Shown here: piece by piece, positions 6,757 through 15,276 of the stretch
How positions within the stretch are numbered: the stretch's first letter is position 1
Layout: every line of letters begins with the position of its first letter
Source: a virus
Strand: one strand, 5' to 3'
Virus record (IMG/VR): IMGVR_UViG_3300010370_000081
Location: 1-39,716 of that record
DNA length: 39,716 nt
Notes under the pieces: generated by a model
The model's input: only the letters and a program-made list of their open reading frames with translations
Database searches by the model: none
What the model was told of the DNA's origin: nothing
Translations under genes and position numbers: made by a program

Positions 6757-7689
6757 ATGGACTTTTCAAAACTACGTGCAAATTCTGGCAAGAACTCTCT
6801 AGAGAAACTAACCCAGGAACTGTCAAAGCTAAACCAGACAGAAGGTAAGTCTGGTGATAATCGATTCTGGTATCCTAATGTAGATAAGGCTGGAAATGGC
6901 TATGCAGTCATTCGATTCCTTCCAGCACCAGGTGAGGAAGAACTTCCGTTTATTCGGATGTTTGAACATGGCTTCAAGGGTCCTACTGGAATTTGGTATA
7001 TTGAAAACTCTCTAACAACCATTGGTAAGCCTGATCCAGTAGGTGAACTTAATTCCAAGCTTTGGAATTCAACGAGCGATGATGAATCTCCAGCACGTAA
7101 ACAGGCTCGTGCCCAAAAGCGAAAGCTAAACTATATCTGCAATGTCTATGTAATTCAAGATCAAGCTAATCCGGAAAACAACGGAAAGGTCTTTCTTTTT
7201 AAGTTCGGAAAGAAGATCTTTGATAAGCTTAATGAGGCTATGAATCCTCAGTTTGCCGATGAAAAGCCTATGAATCCATTTGATCTATGGGAAGGAGCAA
7301 ATTTCAAACTTAAGATTCGCACAGTTGAGGGTTATCGTAACTACGATAAATCTGAGTTTTCGGAACCAGGTCCTCTATTTGATGATGATAAGAAGCTAGA
7401 GGCGGTCTGGAAGTCAGAACACCTTCTACAACCATTCCTATCACCTGATAACTTCAAGACATATGAGGAACTAAAGTCTAAGCTTAATCGAGTACTTGGT
7501 CTTGATGATACCGGTTCTGTATCATCACCTGCTGCGGCTCGACAAGCTGCTGCGGCTCGAAAGCCTAATCTTGCAGAAGATGAAGCTCCATGGCAGGATC
7601 CAAAACCTCAACAAAGTTCTGCTCCAAGACAGACATCATCTGACGATGATGATGAGGATCTTGAATTCTTCAAGAAACTTGCAAGTTAA
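6757..7689 (+). CDS. 32: Single-stranded DNA-binding protein gp32
   Basis: 310 residues (T4: 301) with the three gp32 parts. The basic N-terminal cooperativity segment KLRANSGKNSLEKL covers 5-18, the OB-fold core includes NRFWYPNVDKAGNGYAVIRF (35-54), FEHGFKGPTGIWYIEN and FKLKIRTVEGYRNYDKS, and the C-terminal tail is flexible and acidic, ending in DDDDEDLEFFKKLAS. It coats ssDNA in replication, recombination and repair and recruits gp59. Zinc ligands of T4 gp32 are absent: the region aligned with Cys77 reads IENSL and the CPVC pair reads DPVG, so only His71 remains, as I recall for cyanophage relatives. An Ala/Gln/Pro linker with a short AAAR repeat lies near 252-270. It has its own late promoter, leader operator and terminator. 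Confidence 0.95.
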   Translation: MDFSKLRANSGKNSLEKLTQELSKLNQTEGKSGDNRFWYPNVDKAGNGYAVIRFLPAPGEEELPFIRMFEHGFKGPTGIWYIENSLTTIGKPDPVGELNSKLWNSTSDDESPARKQARAQKRKLNYICNVYVIQDQANPENNGKVFLFKFGKKIFDKLNEAMNPQFADEKPMNPFDLWEGANFKLKIRTVEGYRNYDKSEFSEPGPLFDDDKKLEAVWKSEHLLQPFLSPDNFKTYEELKSKLNRVLGLDDTGSVSSPAAARQAAAARKPNLAEDEAPWQDPKPQQSSAPRQTSSDDDDEDLEFFKKLAS

Positions 7690-7698
7690 TGATTTAGG

Positions 7699-7727
7699 AA
7701 GGAGGGGAAAATCCCCTCCTTTTTTTT
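7699..7727 (+). terminator. Rho-independent terminator after gene 32
   Basis: AAGGAGGGGA and TCCCCTCCTT form a ten-pair perfect stem with an AAA loop, followed directly by T's through 7727. It ends plus-strand transcription ten bases after the gp32 stop. The minus-strand 1217-aa gene ends at 7726 within the T run, so the convergent transcript carries the same hairpin at its 3' end, though without a U tract on that strand. Confidence 0.93.
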
Positions 7728-10700
7728 ATGCTGCCATATTAAATAGTCTGGCATATCTCTCTGCTGCGTCGGGTGGTTCTACTGGACCAGGATCATTTGG
7801 ATCGTTTGGTGATGCTGGGGTAGTACCAGTGGGCGGCAACGGCATGCCGCCTCCCATATCACCACCACCTGAAGTTTGACCAGTAGGTGCTGCTGGTGTT
7901 CTACTAGCTATTTCATTGCCTGCTGATGCTTGTGATACTACAGCTCCGCTCATTGGAGTTGATGGAGCCATCGTAGCGGAAGGACCTGCAGGGACTCCTC
8001 CACCCATACCACCACCTCCAGTACCTGAATCAGATTGAGATTCAACTCGAGTAGCTGTAGCACCTCCGCCAGAACTTCCACCAATACTTCCAGCAGAAGT
8101 TCCGGCTGAACCTTCTGCCGCACCTGAACCACTTTGCTGTTGGGTTGATCCTGCGGCTAGTGCTTGACCTGTCATATGAGCCTGAAGTGCTGGTGCTGCC
8201 CATTGAGGTATTGTTCTTGCACTGAAATCTGGTCCCCATACTCTTTTGGATTCAGTATCTAAATGCACCCAGCCAGGTCTATAGACACCTATTCCTCCTA
8301 CTCCAGCTGCTGATGCAGCTTGTATGAGTTTTATGGTGTCCTGTTCGTTCCCTCTAAATTGTATGTCGACTGCGTTTGCTCTAGTATGAGCAGAATTTCT
8401 AGCACCTCCAGCTCTTGCATTTCTTTCTGGATCTCTATAACCACTTGTAATGGTTAAGGAACCACCAAACATGCTTTGAACTTTTTTGACCTTATCGGCT
8501 ATATCAGAATTTATTCTTTGGTCTACACCAGATGCAAAACTTAACCCGGAAAGTTCGGCACCGCCAACTTGAGTTGCGGCACTACCTCCACCGATAGGTG
8601 ATGGTTCAGCACCTCCTCCTGTAGCTCCACCTGATATACTAGATCCACTGGTGAATGCTGCGCCACCACTTACAGATCCTTCACCAATACCAGCAAAACT
8701 GGTCGGTGTCTGTAGCATGTTCCCTCCGACTTGTTGAGCGTCGGATCCTTTAAATTCTATTTCATCCCCTTTAAATGTTACCTTTCGTGCTCTAAGCATA
8801 AGTGATCGATCGGAAAATATTTCAGGATTTCTTTCATATTCATTTGAAACAATTTGTTGTCTAGTGATTGTATCATTTATAATAGCATCAGGTGACTCTT
8901 CATCGTATCCATCTGCTGCAGCTGTAGAATCTTCATCGTCATAACCACCAGCAGAAGCATCTTGTTGTTTTGGGGATACTGACTCTGTAGTGAATGCTCC
9001 GGATGTTCGAACTAGTGAAGCTTGACTTCCGTTACTTGTTCTATTGATAAGATCATTATTTTGTCTTCTCTGTGGTTGTGATCCTCTTGATGGGGGTGGT
9101 GGAATAACAGGAGGTGGTAAAGGCAATTGTCCCTGTTGTCTTATGCTTTGGGGAAGCATATTATTAGCAATTGCAAACGCTTCCTCAAAGTTTCCTCTAT
9201 CTGCCAATTCTAAAGTCTTATTAAACTTATCAGTAAAAATGTTATTAATAAGATTGTTTTCGTTTGCAGTTTTTAAATTATTTTCAAGAAGATCCAAAAG
9301 TTCTTTTCTAAGGTTTTCTGTAGCCACTCTTCTTGCTTCATTGCTTCTTTCTTCTTGTATGTTTCTAATACTGTTTTCGCTTGATTGCAATGCCTGAAAG
9401 GCTTGAAGAAGATTACCAAATGCAGTAGTATTTTCTTCCGAAATATTTGTTTGACTAGATGATGTTACTGGTATAACTGGTGTTACTGGTGTAACTGGTG
9501 CTGCAGGTATAACTGGTGCTGCAGGTATAACTGGTGTTACTGGTGTTACTGATGCTGCAGGTACTGCAGGTGTAACTGGTACTGCAGGTGTAACTGATGC
9601 TGCAGGTACTGCAGGTGTAACTGATGCTGCAGGTGTAACTGATGCTGCAGGTACTGCAGGTACTGCAGGCGTAACAGGTACTGCATTTGCTACTGGTGTT
9701 ACTGATGCTGCAGGTGTTACTGATGCTGCAGGTACTGCAGGTGTTACTGATGCTGCAGGTACTGCAGGCGTAACAGGTACTGCAGGTGTTGTAGATGCCT
9801 CGTTTTCTAAATTGAAGCTTCTACCTGTTCTTATTCTTATACCAGACTGCACTGCTGTTGATGTTGATTGATTGTCTCCATCCCGTTGAGTTGGAGTGAC
9901 GGATGCACCGTCTATAGCAACTGTTCGGCTAGAAGCACCACTAGCATTTATTCTTTCTCTAAAACGAGAAAGAGCCTCTTGTTGAGCTAAGTCCCGAGCT
10001 TGCGCTTCAATCACCGCAAACATCGCAGGATTATTACGTATGTCTGGAGATTCTCTTTTTTGATCGATTATTTCTCTTGTTCTGTCTCTTACAAACGTTT
10101 GATATTCAGCAAACCCTTCCGGATCTTTTTCTCTAAAAAGACCAAAATTGATTGACTCGTTCATTCTGAGTTCTCTTGACGGAGTCGCCTGTGATGAAGA
10201 AGTTTCTTGTCTTGCTGAACCCGGCCCTCTTCTGCCTGACTGTATATCATTAAGCAGATTGGTTATTGAATCGATTCTTTTCTGGTAATTTTCTTCATCT
10301 AGCGGATCAATTCGTTGATTGACTAATGCTTTAAACTCATTGTATGTGGCTTCATTTACTTCATTTTGTCCTATTGTATATTTGCCGTTTTGAACTGAGT
10401 ATTGTACATTCAATCCTCCGATAGTAAAAGAACTCCTTTGATTTCTAGGTCTTCTTGAAGTTGTCGAAGACTGCACTGATTCAGAGCTTTGACCGGCTCT
10501 ATTTCTTAATTCTTCTCTTGCTTGTTCCTGTGTTATTTCACCGGCAAGTGCACGCCTGGAAATATCGTTAGCCTGTTCTCTTGATAATGTACCTTGTCTT
10601 ACAGCATCTCTTAATTGATCATTGAGATTACCTTGTTCTCGTTGTGCTTGTACTTGTGATCCACCAGCACCGGATTCTATGGCTTCCTGTACTCTTTGTT

Positions 10701-11379
10701 GTTGCGCTTCTTGTTCTTGTTGTTCTTGTTGTTGAGTTTCTTGATTCTGTTCTGAAGAATCTACTTCAGAATCTTCACTACCTATAGACGATAGAGCGCT
10801 AATTGCACCACCCAATGCAAAAGTTCCTGCTGCAGATATCAATCCGCCAGTCAACAATCCCATTGGTGTAAATCCACCTAATCTAGATCTACGATTACCA
10901 GATTGTTGATTATTATTTCTTCTATCTCTTCTAGAACCAGGTTGATTTTCTTTCTTTATTTCTTCTAGAATTTTTTTGAGGAGTTCTAATGATCTTGACT
11001 GTTCGTCGGTAATCATCTGAAGTTGCATACCGATAGATTGATTTACATCTATCTGTTTTGCTATTCTTATAGATTGCTCAATCTTTTCAGATCTATTTCT
11101 TCTTCTTTCTGATTCAGAACCACTTATTATTTTTGATATTAATGGGACTGCAGATCGAAGAGTTTCTCTTGCTTGTTTCTGATCAATTGAAGATCTGAGA
11201 TCCTGTTGAGGATCTAGAACTTCACTAGCTTTTTTTCTTTCTTCTGGAGCTACTTTTTTCCTTTGTCTTTGCGGTGTTGATTTTAGTACTTCAGAAGCTC
11301 TTCTTTCAGTTGGTAAAGGTTTTCTTTCAATTCCTGCAATTGAACGCCAACCTTTTCTGTCGCTTGTTGTTTCTGACAT
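7726..11379 (-). CDS. Giant tail-associated protein with C-terminal M15 peptidase domain
   Basis: 1217 residues. The N-terminus (1-160) is charged and helical, followed by a hydrophobic segment GLLTGGLISAAGTFALGG (about 175-192) and a Gln/Glu-rich coiled stretch. Residues about 526-640 are a Val/Thr/Pro/Ala repeat linker. A motif ARKVTFKGDEIEFKG precedes Gly/Ser-rich linkers and a domain around 950-1060. There SAHTRANAVD (His998, Asp1005) and WVHLD (His1039) give the zinc site of an M15 (VanY/endolysin-like) D-Ala peptidase. This predicts cleavage of peptidoglycan cross-links. Late promoter control with the holin-like gene and a position beside gp26 and tail genes favour a virion tail or tape-measure/hub role, as in T4 genes 27-29; a lysis role is possible. 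Confidence 0.75.
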   Translation of the reverse strand: MSETTSDRKGWRSIAGIERKPLPTERRASEVLKSTPQRQRKKVAPEERKKASEVLDPQQDLRSSIDQKQARETLRSAVPLISKIISGSESERRRNRSEKIEQSIRIAKQIDVNQSIGMQLQMITDEQSRSLELLKKILEEIKKENQPGSRRDRRNNNQQSGNRRSRLGGFTPMGLLTGGLISAAGTFALGGAISALSSIGSEDSEVDSSEQNQETQQQEQQEQEAQQQRVQEAIESGAGGSQVQAQREQGNLNDQLRDAVRQGTLSREQANDISRRALAGEITQEQAREELRNRAGQSSESVQSSTTSRRPRNQRSSFTIGGLNVQYSVQNGKYTIGQNEVNEATYNEFKALVNQRIDPLDEENYQKRIDSITNLLNDIQSGRRGPGSARQETSSSQATPSRELRMNESINFGLFREKDPEGFAEYQTFVRDRTREIIDQKRESPDIRNNPAMFAVIEAQARDLAQQEALSRFRERINASGASSRTVAIDGASVTPTQRDGDNQSTSTAVQSGIRIRTGRSFNLENEASTTPAVPVTPAVPAASVTPAVPAASVTPAASVTPVANAVPVTPAVPAVPAASVTPAASVTPAVPAASVTPAVPVTPAVPAASVTPVTPVIPAAPVIPAAPVTPVTPVIPVTSSSQTNISEENTTAFGNLLQAFQALQSSENSIRNIQEERSNEARRVATENLRKELLDLLENNLKTANENNLINNIFTDKFNKTLELADRGNFEEAFAIANNMLPQSIRQQGQLPLPPPVIPPPPSRGSQPQRRQNNDLINRTSNGSQASLVRTSGAFTTESVSPKQQDASAGGYDDEDSTAAADGYDEESPDAIINDTITRQQIVSNEYERNPEIFSDRSLMLRARKVTFKGDEIEFKGSDAQQVGGNMLQTPTSFAGIGEGSVSGGAAFTSGSSISGGATGGGAEPSPIGGGSAATQVGGAELSGLSFASGVDQRINSDIADKVKKVQSMFGGSLTITSGYRDPERNARAGGARNSAHTRANAVDIQFRGNEQDTIKLIQAASAAGVGGIGVYRPGWVHLDTESKRVWGPDFSARTIPQWAAPALQAHMTGQALAAGSTQQQSGSGAAEGSAGTSAGSIGGSSGGGATATRVESQSDSGTGGGGMGGGVPAGPSATMAPSTPMSGAVVSQASAGNEIASRTPAAPTGQTSGGGDMGGGMPLPPTGTTPASPNDPNDPGPVEPPDAAERYARLFNMAA
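9463..9790 (-). repeat. Coding minisatellite (Val-Thr-Pro-Ala repeats) in the M15 protein
   Basis: About 330 bases of degenerate tandem repeats built from short units such as GCAGGTGTAACT, always in multiples of three so the frame stays open. It encodes residues about 526-640, alternating VTPAVPAAS and related steps, a flexible extended linker. Near-identical units occur in the neighbouring 1080-aa gene (12627-12790). Such tracts can change copy number by recombination or slippage. Confidence 0.85.
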
Positions 11380-11380
11380 G

Positions 11381-14300
11381 TTATGCTGCCTGTCTTTGTA
11401 ATCTTATGAGTAGTGGTACTTCTCTAGATACTTGTCTTATTTGCTGAGATTGATTGATTTGCTGATTTGCTCCAGGGCCAACATTTCCTCCAGCAGATGT
11501 TACCTGACCCATATTTCTCATTTGTGCTTGATCTGCAGCCGCCATACCAGTACCAGCTCCACTCAATTGAGCTCCTGTTTGTGGACTTCCTTGTTGTGGA
11601 GTAGCTACAGCACCACCTTGAGCACCATATCTAGCTAGTCTTGCATCGAGATCTGCTATTGTTATTGTACCGTCATTGTTTACGTCGAGTCCCTTATTAT
11701 ACTCATAATAAGACTCACCTCTCTGTGTTAGAACATCTCTATTAGCTCTTCCAGGTAGGAATACGTAAGCATATAATCGTCCTGCACTAGATCCAGGTTG
11801 AACTCTAACACTCTGAAAATATTTTTCAACGTAGGGCATTTGTTGAACAGCAGACATTTGTCTTATGGCTTCTACTGTAGTACCAAGAGATCTTGCTGTA
11901 TTTGGCATAAACTGTATTAGACCAGAAGCCCCTGTTGATCTGTTGACAGCCTGAGGATTTAGACTCGATTCAGATCTCATTACGGCTAAAAGATTAGCAG
12001 GATTTATTCCAAATCTAGAAGACACTCTATTTACTTCTGACATAAAATCACCACCGCCTTGACCGGGCATTTGTTGTTGTCCAGGCGCTTGTGGTGTAAC
12101 AGGAGTACTAGGTGTAGAACCATTACTAGGTTGTGATTGTGGTATCACCGCTGTGGGGGATGTAGATAATCCTGTGCTATTAGATGGTGATATTGATGTA
12201 CCGGTTGCATGGGAATGTTGATCACCACCGCTTCCTCCAACATTAGGAATACTAGGGCTAGAAATAGATCCTATGACATTACCACCACTAGAGATTTGGG
12301 TAGTCATAGATGAAGTCATAGAAGTTGGAGTAATCAATCCAGCGCCACCACCTGTATTTACTTCTCTTTCCGTAGTACTAGTTGGTCTAGGAGCTGATAT
12401 TCTAGAAATTACATCCGAAATAATTTCGCCATCAAATATGATGGTTTCAGCTTCTATTTGTATTTCATCAAATTCAGTTTTGGCAATCATATCGATAAGA
12501 TTTTCTGGATATGGAAGATTTATACCTTCAATTCCTTTATAATCGTCATCTTCATCATATGAACCAGAAGAATCATTTATCTGTGTTGTTGATCTAGTAG
12601 CTGATTCCATACTTACTAGTATAACTGGTGCTGCAGGTACTGCAGGTGTTACTGGTGTAACTGATGTAACTGGTGCTGCAGGTACTGCAGGTGTTACTGG
12701 TGTAACTGATGTAACTGGTGCTGTAGGTGTTACTGGTGCTGTAGGTGTTACTGGTGTAACTGGTGCTGCAGGTGACTCAGGCACCTCAGGTGTTACTGAC
12801 TGCAATATTCTAGAGGTAGTTTCTTTTCTTGAATTTATTAGTGGTTCAAGTCTTGAAAGTAATCTCCCCATGCCCTCTTTAGCTCTTTTTTGCATGGGGC
12901 TGTTACCTGAAATATCAATCCTAAGAAGAGGTGCAATACCTGCCATTACATCAGCACCTATGGCATTATACAAACTTTCATCCTGTTGAGCTGCCTGATA
13001 TATTTGAAGTAATTGTTCTCTAGTTTCATTTGTTATTTCAGGTCTTATTGGATTAGGTGCATCAATTATTAACTCATTGAGAGCTTTGGTTATTGCTGAA
13101 CCTAGTGCACTCATTCTTTCTTGTACTAAATTGGGATCTTTTTCCTCTTCTATTTTAATGCCGTATACTGCTTCATAAACATCTCTGGTCAAGAGCCCAA
13201 CATCAATGGCTACAGATGCTGCTGTGCCAAGACCAAACGTTACGCCACCAAGTGCTCCTGCCACACCAGAAGTAAGTTCAAGTCCAGCTCCTATCCAATC
13301 ACCTGCTTGAGCTCTACTTACACCAAACCATATACCTGCTAGAATTCCAGCAAATGGAATTTTTTTAGCTATTTCTCTACCCAATGATTTCTTTATTGTT
13401 TCTCTTATAGTCTGTTCTGCTGCTTGACTTATCACTACTGTGGCTGTCGCCGCTTGAGCACCAGCTGCAGCTGCTTGTCCCATAGATTGACCTGTAGCAG
13501 CCCCTGCCCCTGCCCCTGCACCAGCACCAATGGCACCAGCACTAATCACACCAGTAGTCGGTCTTATTCTTGAGGTTACAGAAGGTTGTCTTATAGCCTC
13601 TGGTGCTGATGGTCTTACAGCCTCTGGTGTAACTGGTGGTCTTGTGACCTCTGGTGCTGATGGTCTTACAGCCTCTGGTGTAACTGGTGGTCTTGTGACC
13701 TCTGGTGCTAGTGGTCTTGTGACCTCTGGTGCTGGTGGTCTTATAGCCTCTGGTGCTGGTGGTGTAACTGGTGGTCTTACAGCCTCTGGTGCTGATGGTC
13801 TTGTGACCTCTGGTGCTGGTGGTCTTATAGCCTCTGGTGTAACTGGTGGTCTTGTGACCTCTGGTGCTGGTGGTCTTATAGCCTCTGGTGCTGGTGGTGT
13901 AACTGGTGGTCTTACAGTCTCTGGTGTAACTGGTGGTCTTGTGACCTCTGGTGCTGGTGGTGTAACTGGTGGTCTTATAGCCTCTGGTGCTGGTGGTGTA
14001 ACTGGTGGTCTTATAGCCTCTGGTGCTGGTGGTGTAACTGGTGGTCTTGTAGTTAAATTTGTTCCTAATATACCTGCTGCAATTTTTGCTCTCGTCCCAG
14101 ATACAGCTTTTGAAACTGCTCTCTGTGCACCTATTGAACCTCTTCTTATTCTCTTATATACTTCCGCTGCTCTTTTACCGGCAGCTTCAGCTCTTCTAGT
14201 TCTTCTGATTTCTTTTATACGATCAAGCCGCCTTTGTGCACCAGGTCTAGGTGCACCCTTCCCAATTTTTCCTGATGATCTTCTTCCACCGCCTGGTGTA

Positions 14301-14623
14301 TCAGGAGAACCTGTATCTTTTCTAGACTTCAGTGCATTTAATATCTGTGCTAGTAAGTTATTTTGTTCTAGAAAATTATCACCAATTCCTCGAACTGATA
14401 CCAATGAATTATCAATCAAACTTGAATTTGTTTTTTCTTTTTTCTCTAAATCAGCTGATTTTAATTTATCAGTAAAACTTGATAATGAATTTCTATCATC
14501 CGACATTATTTTGGATATTGATGGAAATCTTTCTATAAGTATATCTGAACCAACTGATGAAATATTTGATCTAATTGATTTAGTTTGGTCTTGTTGTTTT
14601 CTTGGTAAATTTCTTTTTTCCAT
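11381..14623 (-). CDS. Giant tail-associated protein with lytic transglycosylase domain; tape-measure candidate
   Basis: 1080 residues. N-terminal 110 residues helical; a basic Arg/Lys/Ala stretch at 110-185; a proline repeat linker ([11 protein letters not shown] type) at about 188-344. A long hydrophobic Gly/Ala region with [19 protein letters not shown] and two or three potential membrane helices covers about 360-480, a style common in T4-like tail proteins that insert into membrane. A second linker covers about 611-671. A goose-type/SLT transglycosylase domain at about 865-960 has MRSESSLNP (catalytic Glu885) and [13 protein letters not shown]. An EF-hand-like loop [13 protein letters not shown] lies at about 977-989. 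It starts one base inside the holin-like gene's stop and is followed immediately by the M15 gene. Injection-time cell-wall cutting is the likely role; which of the pair is the tape measure is unknown. Confidence 0.75.
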   Translation of the reverse strand: MEKRNLPRKQQDQTKSIRSNISSVGSDILIERFPSISKIMSDDRNSLSSFTDKLKSADLEKKEKTNSSLIDNSLVSVRGIGDNFLEQNNLLAQILNALKSRKDTGSPDTPGGGRRSSGKIGKGAPRPGAQRRLDRIKEIRRTRRAEAAGKRAAEVYKRIRRGSIGAQRAVSKAVSGTRAKIAAGILGTNLTTRPPVTPPAPEAIRPPVTPPAPEAIRPPVTPPAPEVTRPPVTPETVRPPVTPPAPEAIRPPAPEVTRPPVTPEAIRPPAPEVTRPSAPEAVRPPVTPPAPEAIRPPAPEVTRPLAPEVTRPPVTPEAVRPSAPEVTRPPVTPEAVRPSAPEAIRQPSVTSRIRPTTGVISAGAIGAGAGAGAGAATGQSMGQAAAAGAQAATATVVISQAAEQTIRETIKKSLGREIAKKIPFAGILAGIWFGVSRAQAGDWIGAGLELTSGVAGALGGVTFGLGTAASVAIDVGLLTRDVYEAVYGIKIEEEKDPNLVQERMSALGSAITKALNELIIDAPNPIRPEITNETREQLLQIYQAAQQDESLYNAIGADVMAGIAPLLRIDISGNSPMQKRAKEGMGRLLSRLEPLINSRKETTSRILQSVTPEVPESPAAPVTPVTPTAPVTPTAPVTSVTPVTPAVPAAPVTSVTPVTPAVPAAPVILVSMESATRSTTQINDSSGSYDEDDDYKGIEGINLPYPENLIDMIAKTEFDEIQIEAETIIFDGEIISDVISRISAPRPTSTTEREVNTGGGAGLITPTSMTSSMTTQISSGGNVIGSISSPSIPNVGGSGGDQHSHATGTSISPSNSTGLSTSPTAVIPQSQPSNGSTPSTPVTPQAPGQQQMPGQGGGDFMSEVNRVSSRFGINPANLLAVMRSESSLNPQAVNRSTGASGLIQFMPNTARSLGTTVEAIRQMSAVQQMPYVEKYFQSVRVQPGSSAGRLYAYVFLPGRANRDVLTQRGESYYEYNKGLDVNNDGTITIADLDARLARYGAQGGAVATPQQGSPQTGAQLSGAGTGMAAADQAQMRNMGQVTSAGGNVGPGANQQINQSQQIRQVSREVPLLIRLQRQAA
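12627..12716 (-). repeat. Two perfect 45-bp tandem repeats
   Basis: The 45-base unit at 12627-12671 is repeated exactly at 12672-12716 and continues as shorter degenerate steps to about 12790. Each unit encodes 15 residues of the Val/Thr/Pro/Ala linker of the transglycosylase protein. Perfect identity at synonymous positions points to recent duplication. Confidence 0.9.
13586..14048 (-). repeat. Coding minisatellite (Arg-Pro-Pro-Val-Thr-Pro) in the transglycosylase protein
   Basis: About 460 bases of tandem 12-, 15-, 24- and 36-base units around GGTGGTCTTATAGCCTCTGG in plus-strand reading. They encode [12 protein letters not shown] and shortened forms. All are multiples of three. The array also leaves an open frame on the plus strand, which is an artefact of the repeat. 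Confidence 0.9.
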
Positions 14624-15042
14624 TACGGTAAATTATTACCTCTTAATTTTTCTAGACCTCGAGTCCAAGCAGTGACTCCAAGTATTGCACCAAATGAAAG
14701 ATGTATTAATCCACCATTTTCTAGAGTAAGACTTTTCCAAGGTACGTAGTTAGCCTCATCTATTCCAAGACTTTTTAAAAGAACTGGCATGAGCATAGCA
14801 AGTACCGGAAATAAAACAAAGTCTACAAAGCATATCACCATATAAAGCCAACCCATGGCTGGTCTCCAAAAGGACTTTATCCAGTGTTCCTTTTGTATTT
14901 CTTGTGCTCTTTCTAATTCTTTTCTGTCTAATTCACTATATGCTAGATCGACAGATTCAAAATGAGATCCCGTTTTACCTTCTGAATTTCTTGGAGGTAA
15001 AACGGGATCTTGTTCGGATGATGATTCATTGAATCTTGCCAT
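14623..15042 (-). CDS. Holin-like membrane protein (3TM-holin style)
   Basis: 139 residues: a polar N-terminal 50 residues, a charged helix (LDRKELERAQEIQKEHWIK), then FWRPAMGWLYMVICFVDFVL and a further hydrophobic run to about 89. A last hydrophobic stretch covers 111-126 (GLIHLSFGAILGVTAW), before a basic end. The WRP motif before the first membrane helix and the closing LGVTAWTRGLEK are typical of the 3TM holin family of phages and gene transfer agents. It stands first behind a late promoter and is coupled (TAATG) to the transglycosylase gene, so it may make membrane holes for lysis. A structural membrane-interacting role is the alternative. Confidence 0.6.
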   Translation of the reverse strand: MARFNESSSEQDPVLPPRNSEGKTGSHFESVDLAYSELDRKELERAQEIQKEHWIKSFWRPAMGWLYMVICFVDFVLFPVLAMLMPVLLKSLGIDEANYVPWKSLTLENGGLIHLSFGAILGVTAWTRGLEKLRGNNLP

Positions 15043-15071
15043 TTCTATTATAAACTTTCTGGTTTTATCAG

Positions 15072-15079
15072 TATTTATA
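15072..15079 (-). promoter_or_regulatory. T4-type late promoter for the holin/hydrolase operon
   Basis: Exact TATAAATA on the minus strand (read from 15079 to 15072), about 30 bases before the holin-like ATG at 15042. It lies between that gene and the end of the gp26 frameshift extension, and would drive all three genes to 7726 (about 7.3 kb). Confidence 0.75.
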
Positions 15080-15090
15080 AAAGTTAATCA

Positions 15091-15276
15091 TCATCCGTTA
15101 TTTCTCTTTCTTTGTTCTTCTAACTCTTTTAAGAAATTGAGAAGCAATTGAACGTAAATATCCCTTTCAAACGGGATCATATCTTCTACATCGCTTAAAG
15201 AATATTTGTGATGCTGAATCAATGAGAATACTGTAAGATAGTAATTCTCTAATGTATTGTGACTCAGCCCAACGTA
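15091..15276 (-). CDS. gp26 -1 frame extension (gp51-position tail chaperone-like segment)
   Basis: Immediately after the T7 run near the end of gp26, the -1 frame is open for 61 codons (YVGLSHNTLENYYL ... ending KRNNG) and reads as real protein: YSLSDVEDMIPFERDIYV then a Leu/Lys/Glu-rich helix. No ATG or GTG start precedes the conserved part, and the frame runs straight back into gp26, so the natural way to make it is -1 frameshifting, giving a fusion of about 294 residues. The IPFERDIYV pattern is one I associate with second-frame parts of phage tail assembly chaperones. Its position, right after gp26, is that of T4 gene 51 (hub assembly). Alternatively it starts at an internal TTG, giving a shorter protein. 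Confidence 0.6.
   Translation of the reverse strand, partial: YVGLSHNTLENYYLTVFSLIQHHKYSLSDVEDMIPFERDIYVQLLLNFLKELEEQRKRNNG

Noticed and set aside
9463-9790. CRISPR array
   Set aside because: Repeats are short, contiguous, degenerate and in frame with no unique spacers; they encode a protein linker.
13530-14675. Plus-strand open frame of 381 codons opposite the transglycosylase gene
   Set aside because: It is the mirror of the proline repeat tract; it gives monotonous Gly/Ala/Ser/Val/Thr repeats, has no good ribosome site, and the minus-strand frame has recognisable domains.
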